A stretch of DNA of 64,000 nt from contig JAFYXI010000003.1 of NCBI GenBank assembly GCA_017546245.1, positions 24,398 to 88,397 on the forward strand, written 5' to 3'. Of the stretch, positions 38,100-47,331 are shown in pieces (positions within the stretch are counted from its first letter, which is position 1; every line of letters begins with the position of its first letter). This DNA comes from Clostridia bacterium. Lineage in GTDB: Bacteria; Bacillota; Clostridia; UBA1381; UBA9506. The notes under the pieces are model-generated. The model did no database searches and was not told the origin of the DNA. It saw nothing but the letters and a program-made list of their open reading frames with translations. A program made the translations under genes and the position numbers.

Positions 38100-39491
38100 T
38101 TAAAATTCAAATTTTCCATCAAAATAATCGAAAATTTCGTCGATTTTTATTGTAACCTGTTCCATCGTGTCGCGGTCACGAACTGTAACTGTACCTTTTT
38201 CTACACTGTCAAAATCGTAGGTTAAGCAGTACGGAGTTCCGATTTCGTCCTGACGGCGATAACGTTTTCCTATGCTTCCTGCGTCGTCAAATTCGCAGTT
38301 GTATTTTTTAGAAAGCTTTTCAAACACTTCTAAAGCACCTTCACTCAACTTTTTAGAAAGCGGCAATACAGCAATTTTAACAGGTGCTAAAGCCGGATGG
38401 AATCTTAACACAACTCGGCTGTCAGCATCTCCCACCTGCTCTTCGTCGTATGCATCAACCAAGAACGCAAGTGTTACACGGTCAGCACCAAGTGACGGTT
38501 CGATACAATACGGAATGTATTTTTCGTTTGTAACAGGATCCATATATTCAAAGTTTTCGCCCGAATGAGCAGCGTGCTGTTTTAAGTCAAAGTCAGTACG
38601 GTCTGCAATACCCCAAAGTTCGCCCCAACCGAACGGGAATAAAAATTCAACGTCTGTTGTTGCATTAGAATAGTGAGACAGTTCCTCCTGTGAATGGTCA
38701 CGGAATTTAAGATTTTCTTCTTTAAGACCCAAAGCTAAAAGCCATTCTTTACAGAATGCCTTCCAGTATTCAAACCATTTAAGGTCTTCGCCCGGTGCGC
38801 AGAAAAATTCAAGCTCCATCTGCTCAAACTCACGGGTACGGAAAGTAAAGTTACCCGGTGTTATTTCGTTACGGAAAGATTTACCAATCTGACCAATACC
38901 GAACGGAACTTTTTTACGGGTTGTGCGCTGAACATTTTTAAAGTTAACAAAAATACCCTGCGCGGTTTCAGGACGCATAAAAAGCTCAGAAGAGCTGTCT
39001 TCTGTTACACCCTGGAAGGTTTTAAACATAAGATTAAACTTTCTTATATCGGTAAAGTTAGATTTGCCGCATTTTGGACAAGCTACTCCGTTTTCTTTAA
39101 TAAACTCTACCATTTTTTCGTCGCTCCAGCCGTCAACTACGACTGTTTCGCCTTTATCGTGCATAAAATCTTCGATAAGCTTATCTGCGCGATGACGGGC
39201 TTTACACTCTTTACAATCCATAAGCGGATCAGAAAAACCGCCAACGTGACCTGATGCAACCCATGTCTGCGGATTCATTAAAATTGCAGCATCCAGACCA
39301 ACGTTATAAGGACTTTCCTGCACGAACTTTTTCCACCAAGCACGTTTAACGTTATTTTTAAGCTCTACGCCCAAAGGACCATAGTCCCAGGTATTTGCAA
39401 GACCGCCGTATATTTCAGAGCCTGAATATACAAAGCCGCGACCTTTACACAAGGATACTATTTTTTCCATTGTTTTATCTGTATTGTTCAT
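38100..39491 (-). CDS. glyS: Glycyl-tRNA synthetase (alpha2 dimeric type)
   Basis: Class II synthetase of 463 aa of the eukaryote/archaeal-like single-chain type, not the alpha2-beta2 GlyQS. It begins with [20 protein letters not shown], has motif 2 near [19 protein letters not shown], motif 3 near [13 protein letters not shown], and ends with an anticodon-binding domain. [10 protein letters not shown] segment lies in the insertion. It has its own TTGACA promoter and a GGGGTG ribosome binding site. No T-box leader is visible. Confidence 0.97.
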   Translation of the reverse strand: MNNTDKTMEKIVSLCKGRGFVYSGSEIYGGLANTWDYGPLGVELKNNVKRAWWKKFVQESPYNVGLDAAILMNPQTWVASGHVGGFSDPLMDCKECKARHRADKLIEDFMHDKGETVVVDGWSDEKMVEFIKENGVACPKCGKSNFTDIRKFNLMFKTFQGVTEDSSSELFMRPETAQGIFVNFKNVQRTTRKKVPFGIGQIGKSFRNEITPGNFTFRTREFEQMELEFFCAPGEDLKWFEYWKAFCKEWLLALGLKEENLKFRDHSQEELSHYSNATTDVEFLFPFGWGELWGIADRTDFDLKQHAAHSGENFEYMDPVTNEKYIPYCIEPSLGADRVTLAFLVDAYDEEQVGDADSRVVLRFHPALAPVKIAVLPLSKKLSEGALEVFEKLSKKYNCEFDDAGSIGKRYRRQDEIGTPYCLTYDFDSVEKGTVTVRDRDTMEQVTIKIDEIFDYFDGKFEF

Positions 39492-39521
39492 ATGTACACC
39501 CCTAATTTATAGTCTTATTAT

Positions 39522-39550
39522 AATATATAGTTATTCTTACGATTTGTCAA
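39522..39550 (-). promoter_or_regulatory. Promoter of glyS
   Basis: On the minus strand TTGACA (39545-39550) and TATATT (39522-39527) are 17 bases apart, with another TATAAT a few bases further on. Confidence 0.65.
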
Positions 39551-39597
39551 GTGTTTAAGCTAAAATTAATTTAGCTGCACTGGCTTTAAATACAAAA

Positions 39598-39620
39598 ACA
39601 GACGGGTTTTGCCCGTCTGT
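39598..39620 (-). terminator. Terminator of ireB
   Basis: ACAGACGGG/CCCGTCTGT forms a 9-bp stem with a TTTTG loop and T-runs on both sides. It lies 17 bases after the ireB stop. Confidence 0.9.
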
Positions 39621-39637
39621 ATTAGTTTTTAATGGAA

Positions 39638-39886
39638 TCATTTATTGACATATTCTTTAACTAAAACCTCTAAAAGTTCATCACGTTCAACCTTACGGAT
39701 TAAAGAACGTGCATTATTGTGACTTGTTATATAAGTCGGGTCACCGGATAATATATATCCAACCATCTGGCTTACCGGATTATAGCCCTTTTCTTCAAGT
39801 GCAGCATAAACCGAGGTTATTATAGTTTTAATATACTCTTCTCTGCTGATTCCAAACTGAAATTTTTGTGTTTCGTAATTTTCCAT
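39638..39886 (-). CDS. ireB: IreB family regulatory phosphoprotein (UPF0297)
   Basis: Protein of 82 aa of the IreB/YrzL family. The core [20 protein letters not shown] and [18 protein letters not shown] match. IreB in Enterococcus is a substrate of the Ser/Thr kinase IreK and lowers cephalosporin resistance. The start at 39886 was chosen because AAAGGCGG lies upstream and the length matches the family; the frame is open 13 codons further. The usual neighbours alaS and ruvX are absent. Confidence 0.93.
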   Translation of the reverse strand: MENYETQKFQFGISREEYIKTIITSVYAALEEKGYNPVSQMVGYILSGDPTYITSHNNARSLIRKVERDELLEVLVKEYVNK

Positions 39887-39984
39887 AATAACTTCGCCGC
39901 CTTTCTTAAATGGTTCAGTTATCATTATACAATATTTATCTTATATATGCAAGCATCAAAATATTAAAAAAATATTACAGCCAA

Positions 39985-41877
39985 TTAAAATAAGCTAAGC
40001 AATTTTGCTATATTTGTTGTTAAAAAACAAATAAAAAGACCGGATAGTGTCGGAATTATAAATGCTAACGCAGTCCATTTTAAGCTTTTTGTTTCTTTTT
40101 TAATTGTCATTAAGGTTGTTGCACAAGGAAAATGCATAAGCATAAAAAGTATTACATTTATGCTTGTTAAAAGCGTCCAGCCGTTATCTGAAAAAATAGT
40201 TCTTATTACTTCTGCCCCTGCCGCATCAGAAAGCACATTTTGTGCTGAATAACTCATAATCATAAGCGGTACGACTATTTCGTTTGCAGGTATGCCTAAT
40301 ATGAACGACAGTAAAATATAGCCGTCAAAACCAAAAAAATTTGCAAACGGATTCAAAAAATCTGCTGTATGATTTAAAATACTAACGCCGCCTACATTCA
40401 AGTTTGCCATAAGCCATATTAAAATGCCGGCAGGTGCTGCTGTCATAACTGCACGACCTAAAACAAATAATGTTCTGTCTAAAATTGAACGAACAACAAC
40501 ATCACCTATTTTTGGTTTTCGATACGGCGGCAATTCGAGTATAAAATGTGACGGCATTCCTTTTAAAACTGTCATACTTAAAAGTTTTGACATAAAAAGA
40601 GTCATTAAAACTCCCAATATAATCGTAGCCAATACCACAAATGCTGATATAAATGACCTTGCAAACGGCATTGCTCCTGCTCTGATAAACGCAGATGAAA
40701 TAAGGATTATAGCCGAGAATCTGCCGTTACACGGAACAAAATTATTTGTAAGTATTGCAATTATCCGCTCTCTGGGTGAATCAATTATTTTACACCCGGT
40801 AACTCCCACCGCATTACAGCCAAAGCCCATGCAGGTTGTCAATGCCTGTTTGCCGTGAGCACAGGCTCGGTGAAAGCTATTATCAAGGTTAAATGCAATT
40901 CTGGGAAGAAATCCGACATCCTCTAAAAGTGTAAAAAGCGGAAAAAATATTGCCATAGGCGGAAGCATAACCGACACCACCCACGTTAATGTGCGATACA
41001 TTCCGTCTATAAAAACTCCTTTAATCCACCAAGGAGTATTTAAGCTGGCAAAACCTTTTATTATAATTTTTTCAAGCTCTGAAAACACATCTGAAAGCAG
41101 CTTTGACGGATAATTTGCGCCGACTATTGTTATCCATAAAACAATTGCCAAAAACAAAAGCATTATTGGTATACCCCATCTTTTTGAGGTGATAACCGCA
41201 TCAATTTTTCTGTCACGCAGATTAGGATTATCGCATTCAAAGCTGATGCACTTTTCTGCAATATCGCGAGCCATTTTGTTGTGCTTTTCTATAGCAGATT
41301 CATTTTTTTCTGAGATTGCTGTATCACAGGATTTGCCAAATTGTCTTGCGCAAGTCGTATCAGAAACAGCATCAAGCAGTTTTTCAATTCCCTCACCGGT
41401 TTTGGCACTTGTTGCAACAACGGGAATACCCAGCATTTCGCTCATTTTATCAATATTTATATGTATTCCTTTGTTGCGCGCCTCGTCTATTAAGTTAATG
41501 CACAATACCACATTGGAGGTTATTTCAAGTATCTGAAATGTTAGATTCAAGTTTCTTTCAAGTGCAGTTGCATCTGCAACGACCACGACCGTTTCGTGAT
41601 TACCTTCTTTTATATATTCGCCAGCCGCTGCCTCGTCGTGCGAGCGCGCAAGCATTGAATATGTCCCCGGAAGGTCTACCAAAACATAGTTTTCGCCATT
41701 GTGTTTATAACGCCCATATGCGTTTTCAACTGTTTTACCCGTCCAGTTGCCCGTATGCTGTTTTAAGCCTGTTATATAGTTAAAAACTGTACTTTTGCCA
41801 ACATTTGGGTTGCCGGCAAGTGCAATTATGTGCTCATCTTTTTTTACTGCCAAAGCCTCTGTTTTTTTATTTTTCAC
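39985..41877 (-). CDS. feoB: Ferrous iron transport protein B
   Basis: FeoB of 630 aa with an N-terminal GTPase domain (G1 GNPNVGKSTVFN, G3 DLPGTYSM, G4 NLID) and a polytopic Gate-type membrane domain from about residue 225 onwards. It imports Fe(II). The start codon is GTG, overlapping the feoA stop by four bases. It is somewhat short at the C terminus compared with Escherichia FeoB, as is common in Firmicutes; no FeoC is seen. Confidence 0.96.
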   Translation of the reverse strand: MKNKKTEALAVKKDEHIIALAGNPNVGKSTVFNYITGLKQHTGNWTGKTVENAYGRYKHNGENYVLVDLPGTYSMLARSHDEAAAGEYIKEGNHETVVVVADATALERNLNLTFQILEITSNVVLCINLIDEARNKGIHINIDKMSEMLGIPVVATSAKTGEGIEKLLDAVSDTTCARQFGKSCDTAISEKNESAIEKHNKMARDIAEKCISFECDNPNLRDRKIDAVITSKRWGIPIMLLFLAIVLWITIVGANYPSKLLSDVFSELEKIIIKGFASLNTPWWIKGVFIDGMYRTLTWVVSVMLPPMAIFFPLFTLLEDVGFLPRIAFNLDNSFHRACAHGKQALTTCMGFGCNAVGVTGCKIIDSPRERIIAILTNNFVPCNGRFSAIILISSAFIRAGAMPFARSFISAFVVLATIILGVLMTLFMSKLLSMTVLKGMPSHFILELPPYRKPKIGDVVVRSILDRTLFVLGRAVMTAAPAGILIWLMANLNVGGVSILNHTADFLNPFANFFGFDGYILLSFILGIPANEIVVPLMIMSYSAQNVLSDAAGAEVIRTIFSDNGWTLLTSINVILFMLMHFPCATTLMTIKKETKSLKWTALAFIIPTLSGLFICFLTTNIAKLLSLF

Positions 41878-42104
41878 TCTTTTGCCACCTCCACCTCGAT
41901 TGCAGAAGCGGTATCTGACCTTAGTGCAATTAATGCACCTTTTATTTCATATGCTGTCGGCTCTCCTGACGGAGCTTTTAAAACCGGTTTTATTTGTTCG
42001 CCCTCAATCATCCCAAACTCCATTAATCTTCTTTTTATATCATCAGGTGAATTTATGCCGACAATTTTTACAATTTGCCCCGACGATACCTGATTTAAAT
42101 ACAT
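41874..42104 (-). CDS. feoA: Ferrous iron transport protein A
   Basis: Cytoplasmic SH3-like protein of 76 aa required with FeoB. IVKIVGINSPDDIKRRLMEF and GMIEGEQIKPVLKAPSGEP are typical. GAGGTGA lies before the ATG at 42104; the frame continues upstream but runs through the promoter region and a neighbouring gene's end, so the shorter start is correct. It overlaps feoB by four bases. Confidence 0.93.
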   Translation of the reverse strand: MYLNQVSSGQIVKIVGINSPDDIKRRLMEFGMIEGEQIKPVLKAPSGEPTAYEIKGALIALRSDTASAIEVEVAKE

Positions 42105-42125
42105 AGCTTTCACCTCTATAAAATC

Positions 42126-42139
42126 ACTGTTATAACAGT
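42126..42139. promoter_or_regulatory. Candidate operator upstream of feoAB
   Basis: ACTGTTATAACAGT is a perfect 14-bp palindrome 22 bases upstream of the feoA start. It overlaps the probable promoter. It does not match the classical Fur box, so another metalloregulator or the neighbouring HTH protein may bind it. Confidence 0.5.
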
Positions 42140-42185
42140 ATATGAGGTAAAAGTATATTTGGTGAGATGTAGATAAAATGAAAAC

Positions 42186-42210
42186 CCACACCAATTTTAG
42201 TGATGTGGGC
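42186..42210 (-). terminator. Terminator of the HTH-superoxide reductase gene
   Basis: CCCACA...TGTGGG stem with a mostly A/T loop, followed on the minus strand by TTTTCATTTT. It lies six bases after the gene's stop codon and upstream of feoA. Confidence 0.7.
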
Positions 42211-42216
42211 TGTTTT

Positions 42217-42801
42217 TTATAATTTATATTCAAACAATCCGTGTTTGTTGCAGTAAACATAGAACTTTCCTCTGAACATTTTAGGAAAACGAACTGCCGA
42301 TTCCTGTTCAGGATACATACGCACCATTAAAACTCTGTCAAAGCCAACATATGCAACAAAACTTATAAAATGCTCTTTTGTCATTTCATGATTTAATTCA
42401 ATATAAAAGTCATTTTCTATTTCTGAAATGTTTATTGAATGTTTTCCGTCTGTCTGCTCTATCATCAAAGGCTCAAGCGGTTTGCCGCAACAGATAACAT
42501 CGCACTCTCCCGTGCCTTGCATAACACTACCACAATTAGGACATACATAAAACTTTGTTTTTCTTATGTTGCCAGACTCTTTTTTATTCTGAACTAAATT
42601 ACCGTTTAACAATACCCTTTCGCTCACGCCTAAAATATCGGCTAACATAGGCAATACCGAAACATCAGGAAATCCGTTACCCGTTTCCCATTTAGAAACG
42701 GTTTTTGGTAAAATGCCGAGCATATCAGCCACTTGTTTTTGCGTCATCCCTTTAGCTTTTCTTAAACCACAAAGAAGTTTTCCGTTTTTATTTAAATCCA
42801 T
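42217..42801 (-). CDS. XRE helix-turn-helix fused to desulfoferrodoxin (superoxide reductase) domains
   Basis: Protein of 194 aa with three parts. Residues 5-65 are an XRE helix-turn-helix (MTQKQVADMLGILPKTVSKW). Residues 85-112 resemble the desulforedoxin iron site, with Cys87, Cys90, Cys104 and Cys105. Residues 118-194 resemble superoxide reductase: His121, His138, His144, Cys184 and His187 match in order and spacing the five ligands of the catalytic iron. Lys120 beside His121 is also kept. An ATG with GAGGTGA upstream was preferred to an earlier GTG. It may act as a redox- or iron-sensing repressor or a DNA-bound reductase. It lies next to feoAB. Confidence 0.85.
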   Translation of the reverse strand: MDLNKNGKLLCGLRKAKGMTQKQVADMLGILPKTVSKWETGNGFPDVSVLPMLADILGVSERVLLNGNLVQNKKESGNIRKTKFYVCPNCGSVMQGTGECDVICCGKPLEPLMIEQTDGKHSINISEIENDFYIELNHEMTKEHFISFVAYVGFDRVLMVRMYPEQESAVRFPKMFRGKFYVYCNKHGLFEYKL

Positions 42802-42911
42802 TTTTCTCACCTCTGTAATTTAAGTATAAAATAACAATGCAAATTTTGCAATCCACGATTAGTACATATTTTATTCACGCAAAAACCCTCTTAGGGTTCA
42901 AGTCCCTGGCA

Positions 42912-42946
42912 AATAAAAAACAGAGTCACCCAAAAGGGTAACTCTG
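42912..42946 (-). terminator. Terminator of tRNA-Leu
   Basis: CAGAGT..ACCC/GGGT..ACTCTG form a stem at 42921-42946 with an AAAA loop, followed on the minus strand by TTTTTTATTTG. It begins directly after the tRNA CCA end. Confidence 0.88.
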
Positions 42947-42950
42947 TTTT

Positions 42951-43033
42951 TGGTGCGGCTGAAGGGACTTGAACCCCCACGGTTTCCCGCCAGAACCTAA
43001 ATCTGGTGCGTCTGCCAATTCCGCCACAGCCGC
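42951..43033 (-). tRNA. tRNA-Leu (anticodon TAG)
   Basis: Minus strand. The acceptor stem GCGGCTG/CAGCCGC, a long variable arm, a T arm GGGGGTTCAAGTCCC, and an anticodon arm CCAGA-TTTAGGT-TCTGG are readable. The anticodon TAG decodes CUA. The CCA tail is encoded. The total is 83 nt including CCA, consistent with a class II tRNA. Confidence 0.95.
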
Positions 43034-43138
43034 GCAACAAAAGCTATTATAGCACGATGCGACTGTTTTGTCAAGCAAACTGACACTATTCTTTACCATT
43101 AAATCTAAAAAATATAAAAACCAAATTCAAATTCCTTA

Positions 43139-43288
43139 TCATAAAATCTGTATTTTTCCATTTTTCGAAACATCAATGCATCTCTCAAAATACACAAAAC
43201 GCCAGTCACCGTTTAACAGCTCATAATACGAAATTTTTATTATATCGCATTCTAAAGCTTTTTCTAATGTTTCATTAATATAGGTCAT
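43139..43288 (-). CDS. Possible small protein overlapping the MATE gene end
   Basis: A 49-codon frame begins inside the last codons of the MATE gene and has protein-like composition (KISYYELLNGDWRFVYFE). No strong ribosome binding site is present; translation would depend on coupling. It resembles no family I can name and may be the remnant of a longer gene. Confidence 0.25.
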   Translation of the reverse strand: MTYINETLEKALECDIIKISYYELLNGDWRFVYFERCIDVSKNGKIQIL

Positions 43289-44642
43289 ATTGGTCTTCAG
43301 GAAGTTTTTTCAAGAAGCTCAGGACAAGCGGTGCTGAAATGAAAAACGCAAACACATCTGCTATTGCCTGTGCCGATTGAACTCCGAAAAGTCCGAAAAA
43401 TTCAGTTAGTATCAATAAAATAGGTATAAACAATATTCCGCTTCTCAGCATTGACAAAAATGTTGCCTTTTTATTCTCCCCAATACTCTGAAAAAGCATA
43501 TTCGAGCAAATTGTAAGCGGATGGAAAAACAGTGCCAAAAGCTGCAGCTTAAGACTAAGCGTGCCTATATCAATAACCGTTGGATCATCACGGAATATTC
43601 CTATCAAGTGATTTGAAAACAGCAATCCTATCACAACAAGCACACCGAGCAGCACCTCTCCTGCACCAAAGGTAAAGAAAAATGCTTTTTTAACTCTTGA
43701 ATATATCTTTGCTCCGTAATTAAACGACGCCACAGGCTGAAAGCCCTGACCTATACCAAGTCCCACCGCAAATATAAAGAATGATATTCTGTTTACAATA
43801 GACATTGCCGCAACAGCAGCATCTCCGCCTACTCCGCCTGCCAAGTTGTTAAGCGTCATGGTAGCAATGCTGTTTAATCCCTGACGGCAAAGACTAGGAA
43901 ATCCCGTTGCCATAATCTCAAATATTCCTTTAGGATTTTCTTTTATAAATTTCACACTAAGCTTACTTAATGTTTTTCCTCTTAAAAACATAGACAGCAA
44001 AATTAAAAATCCTACCGCCTGCGAAATAGCAGTCGACAGCCCTGCACCCGCTATACCCATATCAAAACCAAATATAAGTATAGGATCGAAAATTATATTT
44101 AAAATTCCGCCAATGGTAAGACCAATCATAGCAAAAAATGCCTTGCCCTCATATCTTAAAATATTATTTAATGCAAAGCTTGTCATCGTAAGCGGAGCTG
44201 CAATAAGAATATATATTCCATATCCCTTCGCATACGGAAGAATAGTCTCTGTACTGCCAAGTAATTTCATAAGCGGTTCTATAAATATAAGACCTAAAAT
44301 ACTAATCAACGCACCTGAACAAAGGCACGCCGCAACGCTTAAAGATGCAAAAATGCTTGCGCTGTGAGAATCTTTCTGCCCCAGCTTTCGTGCAATTATG
44401 CTCCCTGCTCCGTGTCCGAACATAAAACCAAATGCCTGAATAATCGCCATCAGGCCAAATACAACACCGACCGCACCGCTGGCGCTGTTGCCAAGCTCAC
44501 TTACAAAATAAGTGTCTGCCATATTATAGATATTCGTAACCAGCATACTGATGGTTGTGGGAATACCTAATGTAATTATAAGCTTTGGGATAGGCCATGT
44601 GGTCATTTTTTCGTATTGATTTATTTCCTTGTTCTGTCTCAT
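43275..44642 (-). CDS. MATE family multidrug/sodium efflux transporter
   Basis: Twelve-segment transporter of about 455 aa. IPTTISMLVTNIYNMADTYF is the MATE N-terminal signature and the duplicated half starts near GFPSLCRQGLNSIATMTLNN. These antiporters expel cationic drugs or metabolites using Na+ or H+. The start at 44642 gives the usual N terminus; upstream Met codons lack better sites. A second, frameshifted MATE gene lies upstream. Substrate unknown. Confidence 0.9.
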   Translation of the reverse strand: MRQNKEINQYEKMTTWPIPKLIITLGIPTTISMLVTNIYNMADTYFVSELGNSASGAVGVVFGLMAIIQAFGFMFGHGAGSIIARKLGQKDSHSASIFASLSVAACLCSGALISILGLIFIEPLMKLLGSTETILPYAKGYGIYILIAAPLTMTSFALNNILRYEGKAFFAMIGLTIGGILNIIFDPILIFGFDMGIAGAGLSTAISQAVGFLILLSMFLRGKTLSKLSVKFIKENPKGIFEIMATGFPSLCRQGLNSIATMTLNNLAGGVGGDAAVAAMSIVNRISFFIFAVGLGIGQGFQPVASFNYGAKIYSRVKKAFFFTFGAGEVLLGVLVVIGLLFSNHLIGIFRDDPTVIDIGTLSLKLQLLALFFHPLTICSNMLFQSIGENKKATFLSMLRSGILFIPILLILTEFFGLFGVQSAQAIADVFAFFISAPLVLSFLKKLPEDQYDLY

Positions 44643-44736
44643 TTTTTCATCTCTTTTCATAGTTATAAGGATTTTGTATACAAACATTTCTCGCAACAGT
44701 TCATATAATATGCTTTTATTTGTAACGGCGTAAGAT

Positions 44737-46094
44737 TTATCCTTCTATATTATGACTGTTTTGTAATCCCGGCATTGTTATAAAGTACGCAATCACCAGT
44801 GTAATAATACTTAAGCTCCAGCCAATAGGCCATATCAGATACAAAAAGGTAAGGCTTGGATAAAGCGGAAATATCCAATAAACCCAAACAAAACGTATAA
44901 GACACATAAATACCAAAGTTGCTATTGTAGGTATAATTGGTTTGCCCATACCTCTTAATGTTCCGCACATAACCTCATTAATTCCGCATATAAAATATGT
45001 ACTTGAAATAATAATCATTTTTTGGCAGGAATACTCAATTACAGCAGAAGTCGCAGACATTAATGACGAAAGCTGTCTGCTGAAAATTGCCGAAAGCGAA
45101 CCAAAGCCTGCTCCGAAAATGGTAGTAATAAATACAGCATACATAATTGTTTTTTTGGTTCTGTCAAAATTTCTTGCACCTATATTCTGTGCAACATAAG
45201 GCATAGCAGCAAGCGAAGTAGCACACGAAATATGATAAAGTATTCCGTCAAACTGATTGGCAATAGAAACTCCCGTAGTTGCATCAGAACCAAAGCTGTT
45301 AACAGCTGTGACAATTACAGCATTCGCTAACGAATATAATGCCGTCTGCAAGCCTGTCGGAATACCAATATATAACATTGATTAAGCTCTGAAGCATAAA
45401 GTCTGAATCTGCTCCACTCGAATTTTGTTTTATGTTCATTTCTAAGCAATGCCCAAAAAGCAAGTCCGCTCATTACAGTATTAGAAACAATTGTTGCAAT
45501 TCCGACACCGGCTACCGTCGTATTTAACGCAGTAATGCAGAAATAATTAAGGATTGCTTTTATCGCACCGCCTATAAACAAAAAATATAAAGGCTGCTTT
45601 GTGTTTCCGCCTGCTCGCAGTATTGATGCACAGAAATTATAAAGCAGCAGCATCGGAGCACCAAGAAAATATAGTCTGAAATACAAAACCGCCTTGTCAA
45701 TTAAAGCTTCGGGACAGTTTATTAATTTCAAAAACACCTCTGCTAAGCTTACTCCTATTATAAGGAGAATGCCTCCGCCCGCAACAGAAAACAAAACTGC
45801 TGTGCCAATAGTTTTTTCGGTTTTTTCTTTATCTCCGCATCCGATGCATTTAGCAACTACAACATTTGCCCCCGTTGAAACACCTATAAAAAGTCCTGTA
45901 CACAACGAAATAAGAGTTGAACAAGTGCCTACAGCACCAACCGCTGTGTCATTTGTAAACCTTCCTAAAATCGTCATATCTATAATATTGAACATATTTT
46001 GCATAACGTTCATTATCATAATCGGTATAGCAAGCGAAATTAACCCTTTAAAAATTGAGCCTGACAGCATGTCAACATTGCCTTTTTTTAACAT
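44737..46094 (-). pseudogene. MATE family transporter, broken by a frameshift
   Basis: The N-terminal half (46094 down to about 45380) reads well as a MATE transporter starting MLKKGNVDMLSG behind AAAGGA. After LYASELN the reading frame is lost. The rest continues in another frame from LYIGIPTGLQTALYSLANA to the normal end at 44737. Loss of one A in a CAAATG context near 45377 would explain it. Together the halves give about 450 aa, full length. It may be a genuine pseudogene, a phase variant or an assembly error. The two adjacent MATE genes are not close copies. Confidence 0.85.
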
Positions 46095-46234
46095 ATTAAT
46101 TTTCCTTTCTATGTCAATCATTTATGCACTTTTACGGATTGCGAGGCATAAGGTTTAGATGCAACCAATTTTCAAGTGAAGCTCGTGTTAAGCTAGAACT
46201 AAAAAATATTATATCAGCATATGATCTAGGTATA

Positions 46235-47248
46235 TTAAATTCCCAAGCTGATTGCACCGTATAAATGTTCTGCATAACATTCAAACCCATCATCATTTGG
46301 ATGTAATCTCAAGTCAGCAAAAAATTTTTCTTCTTTTGGGACAAAATCTATGCCTGAAATTACCGTAATATTTTCAATACCCTTTACAGCATTTTTTATA
46401 TTCTTTTCAACATCCCCAAAGCTACCAAATATTCTATATTCATCCTTATCCTTTCTCCATATTGGCGTAATTGCGAATATTTTAGCTTGAGGATAATTTT
46501 GCGATATGTTTGTGTAAAAATCTTTACACTTATTTTTAAAAGTTTCTTGATCTACGCCACTCCAATCATTTGTACCATATGCCACAGTTATATAATCAGG
46601 CATAAATGAATCCTGAAGTTTTGCTAGTTCAGGAAAAAATCGTTCCCCACCTATTGCCTTATTAAATTCCTCAGCATTAAGCATATTAGCAAGTTTCGCC
46701 ACATAACGCTTAGAAGGACGCAACGCATCATACCCATGCGTTATTGAATCACCATATGCTATCAATTTCTTTTTAGGCTTTACCACCTTTACAAAAGCAT
46801 TATCGTCGATAGAAATCTCTTCGATTAATGTTTTAACCGACCAGGGAAGATGAACGCATACAGTTTTTTCACCTTCACCCAATTGAAACTTTTTTGAAAA
46901 ATCACCCAAAGGAAATTCCATCTGTGTATAATTTTGTGGTAACTCAATATCAGAAAAATTATCAATATAACCTATAGGCTTTCCATCCACAAAAATATCA
47001 GCTGAAAAATATTTTCGCGAAGACGAAATCATTGTTTTTAACTTTAGGAATAAAGTTTTGCTATCCGTTTTAAATGAAAATTTAATTCCTGCTGTAGAAA
47101 AAGTCTTATTATAAAAATCCTGATTTGTTACTTTATACAACTCTTCCTGCTCCTGTGTAAATCGTTTCAAAGAAATCATGCCATCTTCTTCCTTAACAAG
47201 AACAGCACCCGTTGTAATTTCTTTAATTTGATTAAAACTTAATTTCAT
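46235..47248 (-). CDS. SGNH/GDSL-type esterase with N-terminal carbohydrate-binding-like domain
   Basis: Protein of 337 aa without a signal peptide. Residues 1-165 form a beta-sandwich-like domain; the SGNH hydrolase domain follows. The nucleophile Ser is in AYGDSITHG, the oxyanion residues in VAYGTNDWSG, and the catalytic His in LRLHPNDDGF. Such two-domain proteins often deacetylate carbohydrates. The start at 47248 follows AAAGGTGA. It is not clearly part of an operon. Confidence 0.88.
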   Translation of the reverse strand: MKLSFNQIKEITTGAVLVKEEDGMISLKRFTQEQEELYKVTNQDFYNKTFSTAGIKFSFKTDSKTLFLKLKTMISSSRKYFSADIFVDGKPIGYIDNFSDIELPQNYTQMEFPLGDFSKKFQLGEGEKTVCVHLPWSVKTLIEEISIDDNAFVKVVKPKKKLIAYGDSITHGYDALRPSKRYVAKLANMLNAEEFNKAIGGERFFPELAKLQDSFMPDYITVAYGTNDWSGVDQETFKNKCKDFYTNISQNYPQAKIFAITPIWRKDKDEYRIFGSFGDVEKNIKNAVKGIENITVISGIDFVPKEEKFFADLRLHPNDDGFECYAEHLYGAISLGI

Positions 47249-47331
47249 AATATCACCTTTCTCTTTTGTCAATATTCGACATATTCATATTCCTCACATT
47301 AAATTAGAAGCATAATCTTCTGACCGATGTT

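Noticed and set aside
42126..42139. Palindrome considered as a Fur box
   Set aside because: It does not match the GATAATGATAATCATTATC pattern, so no regulator is assigned.
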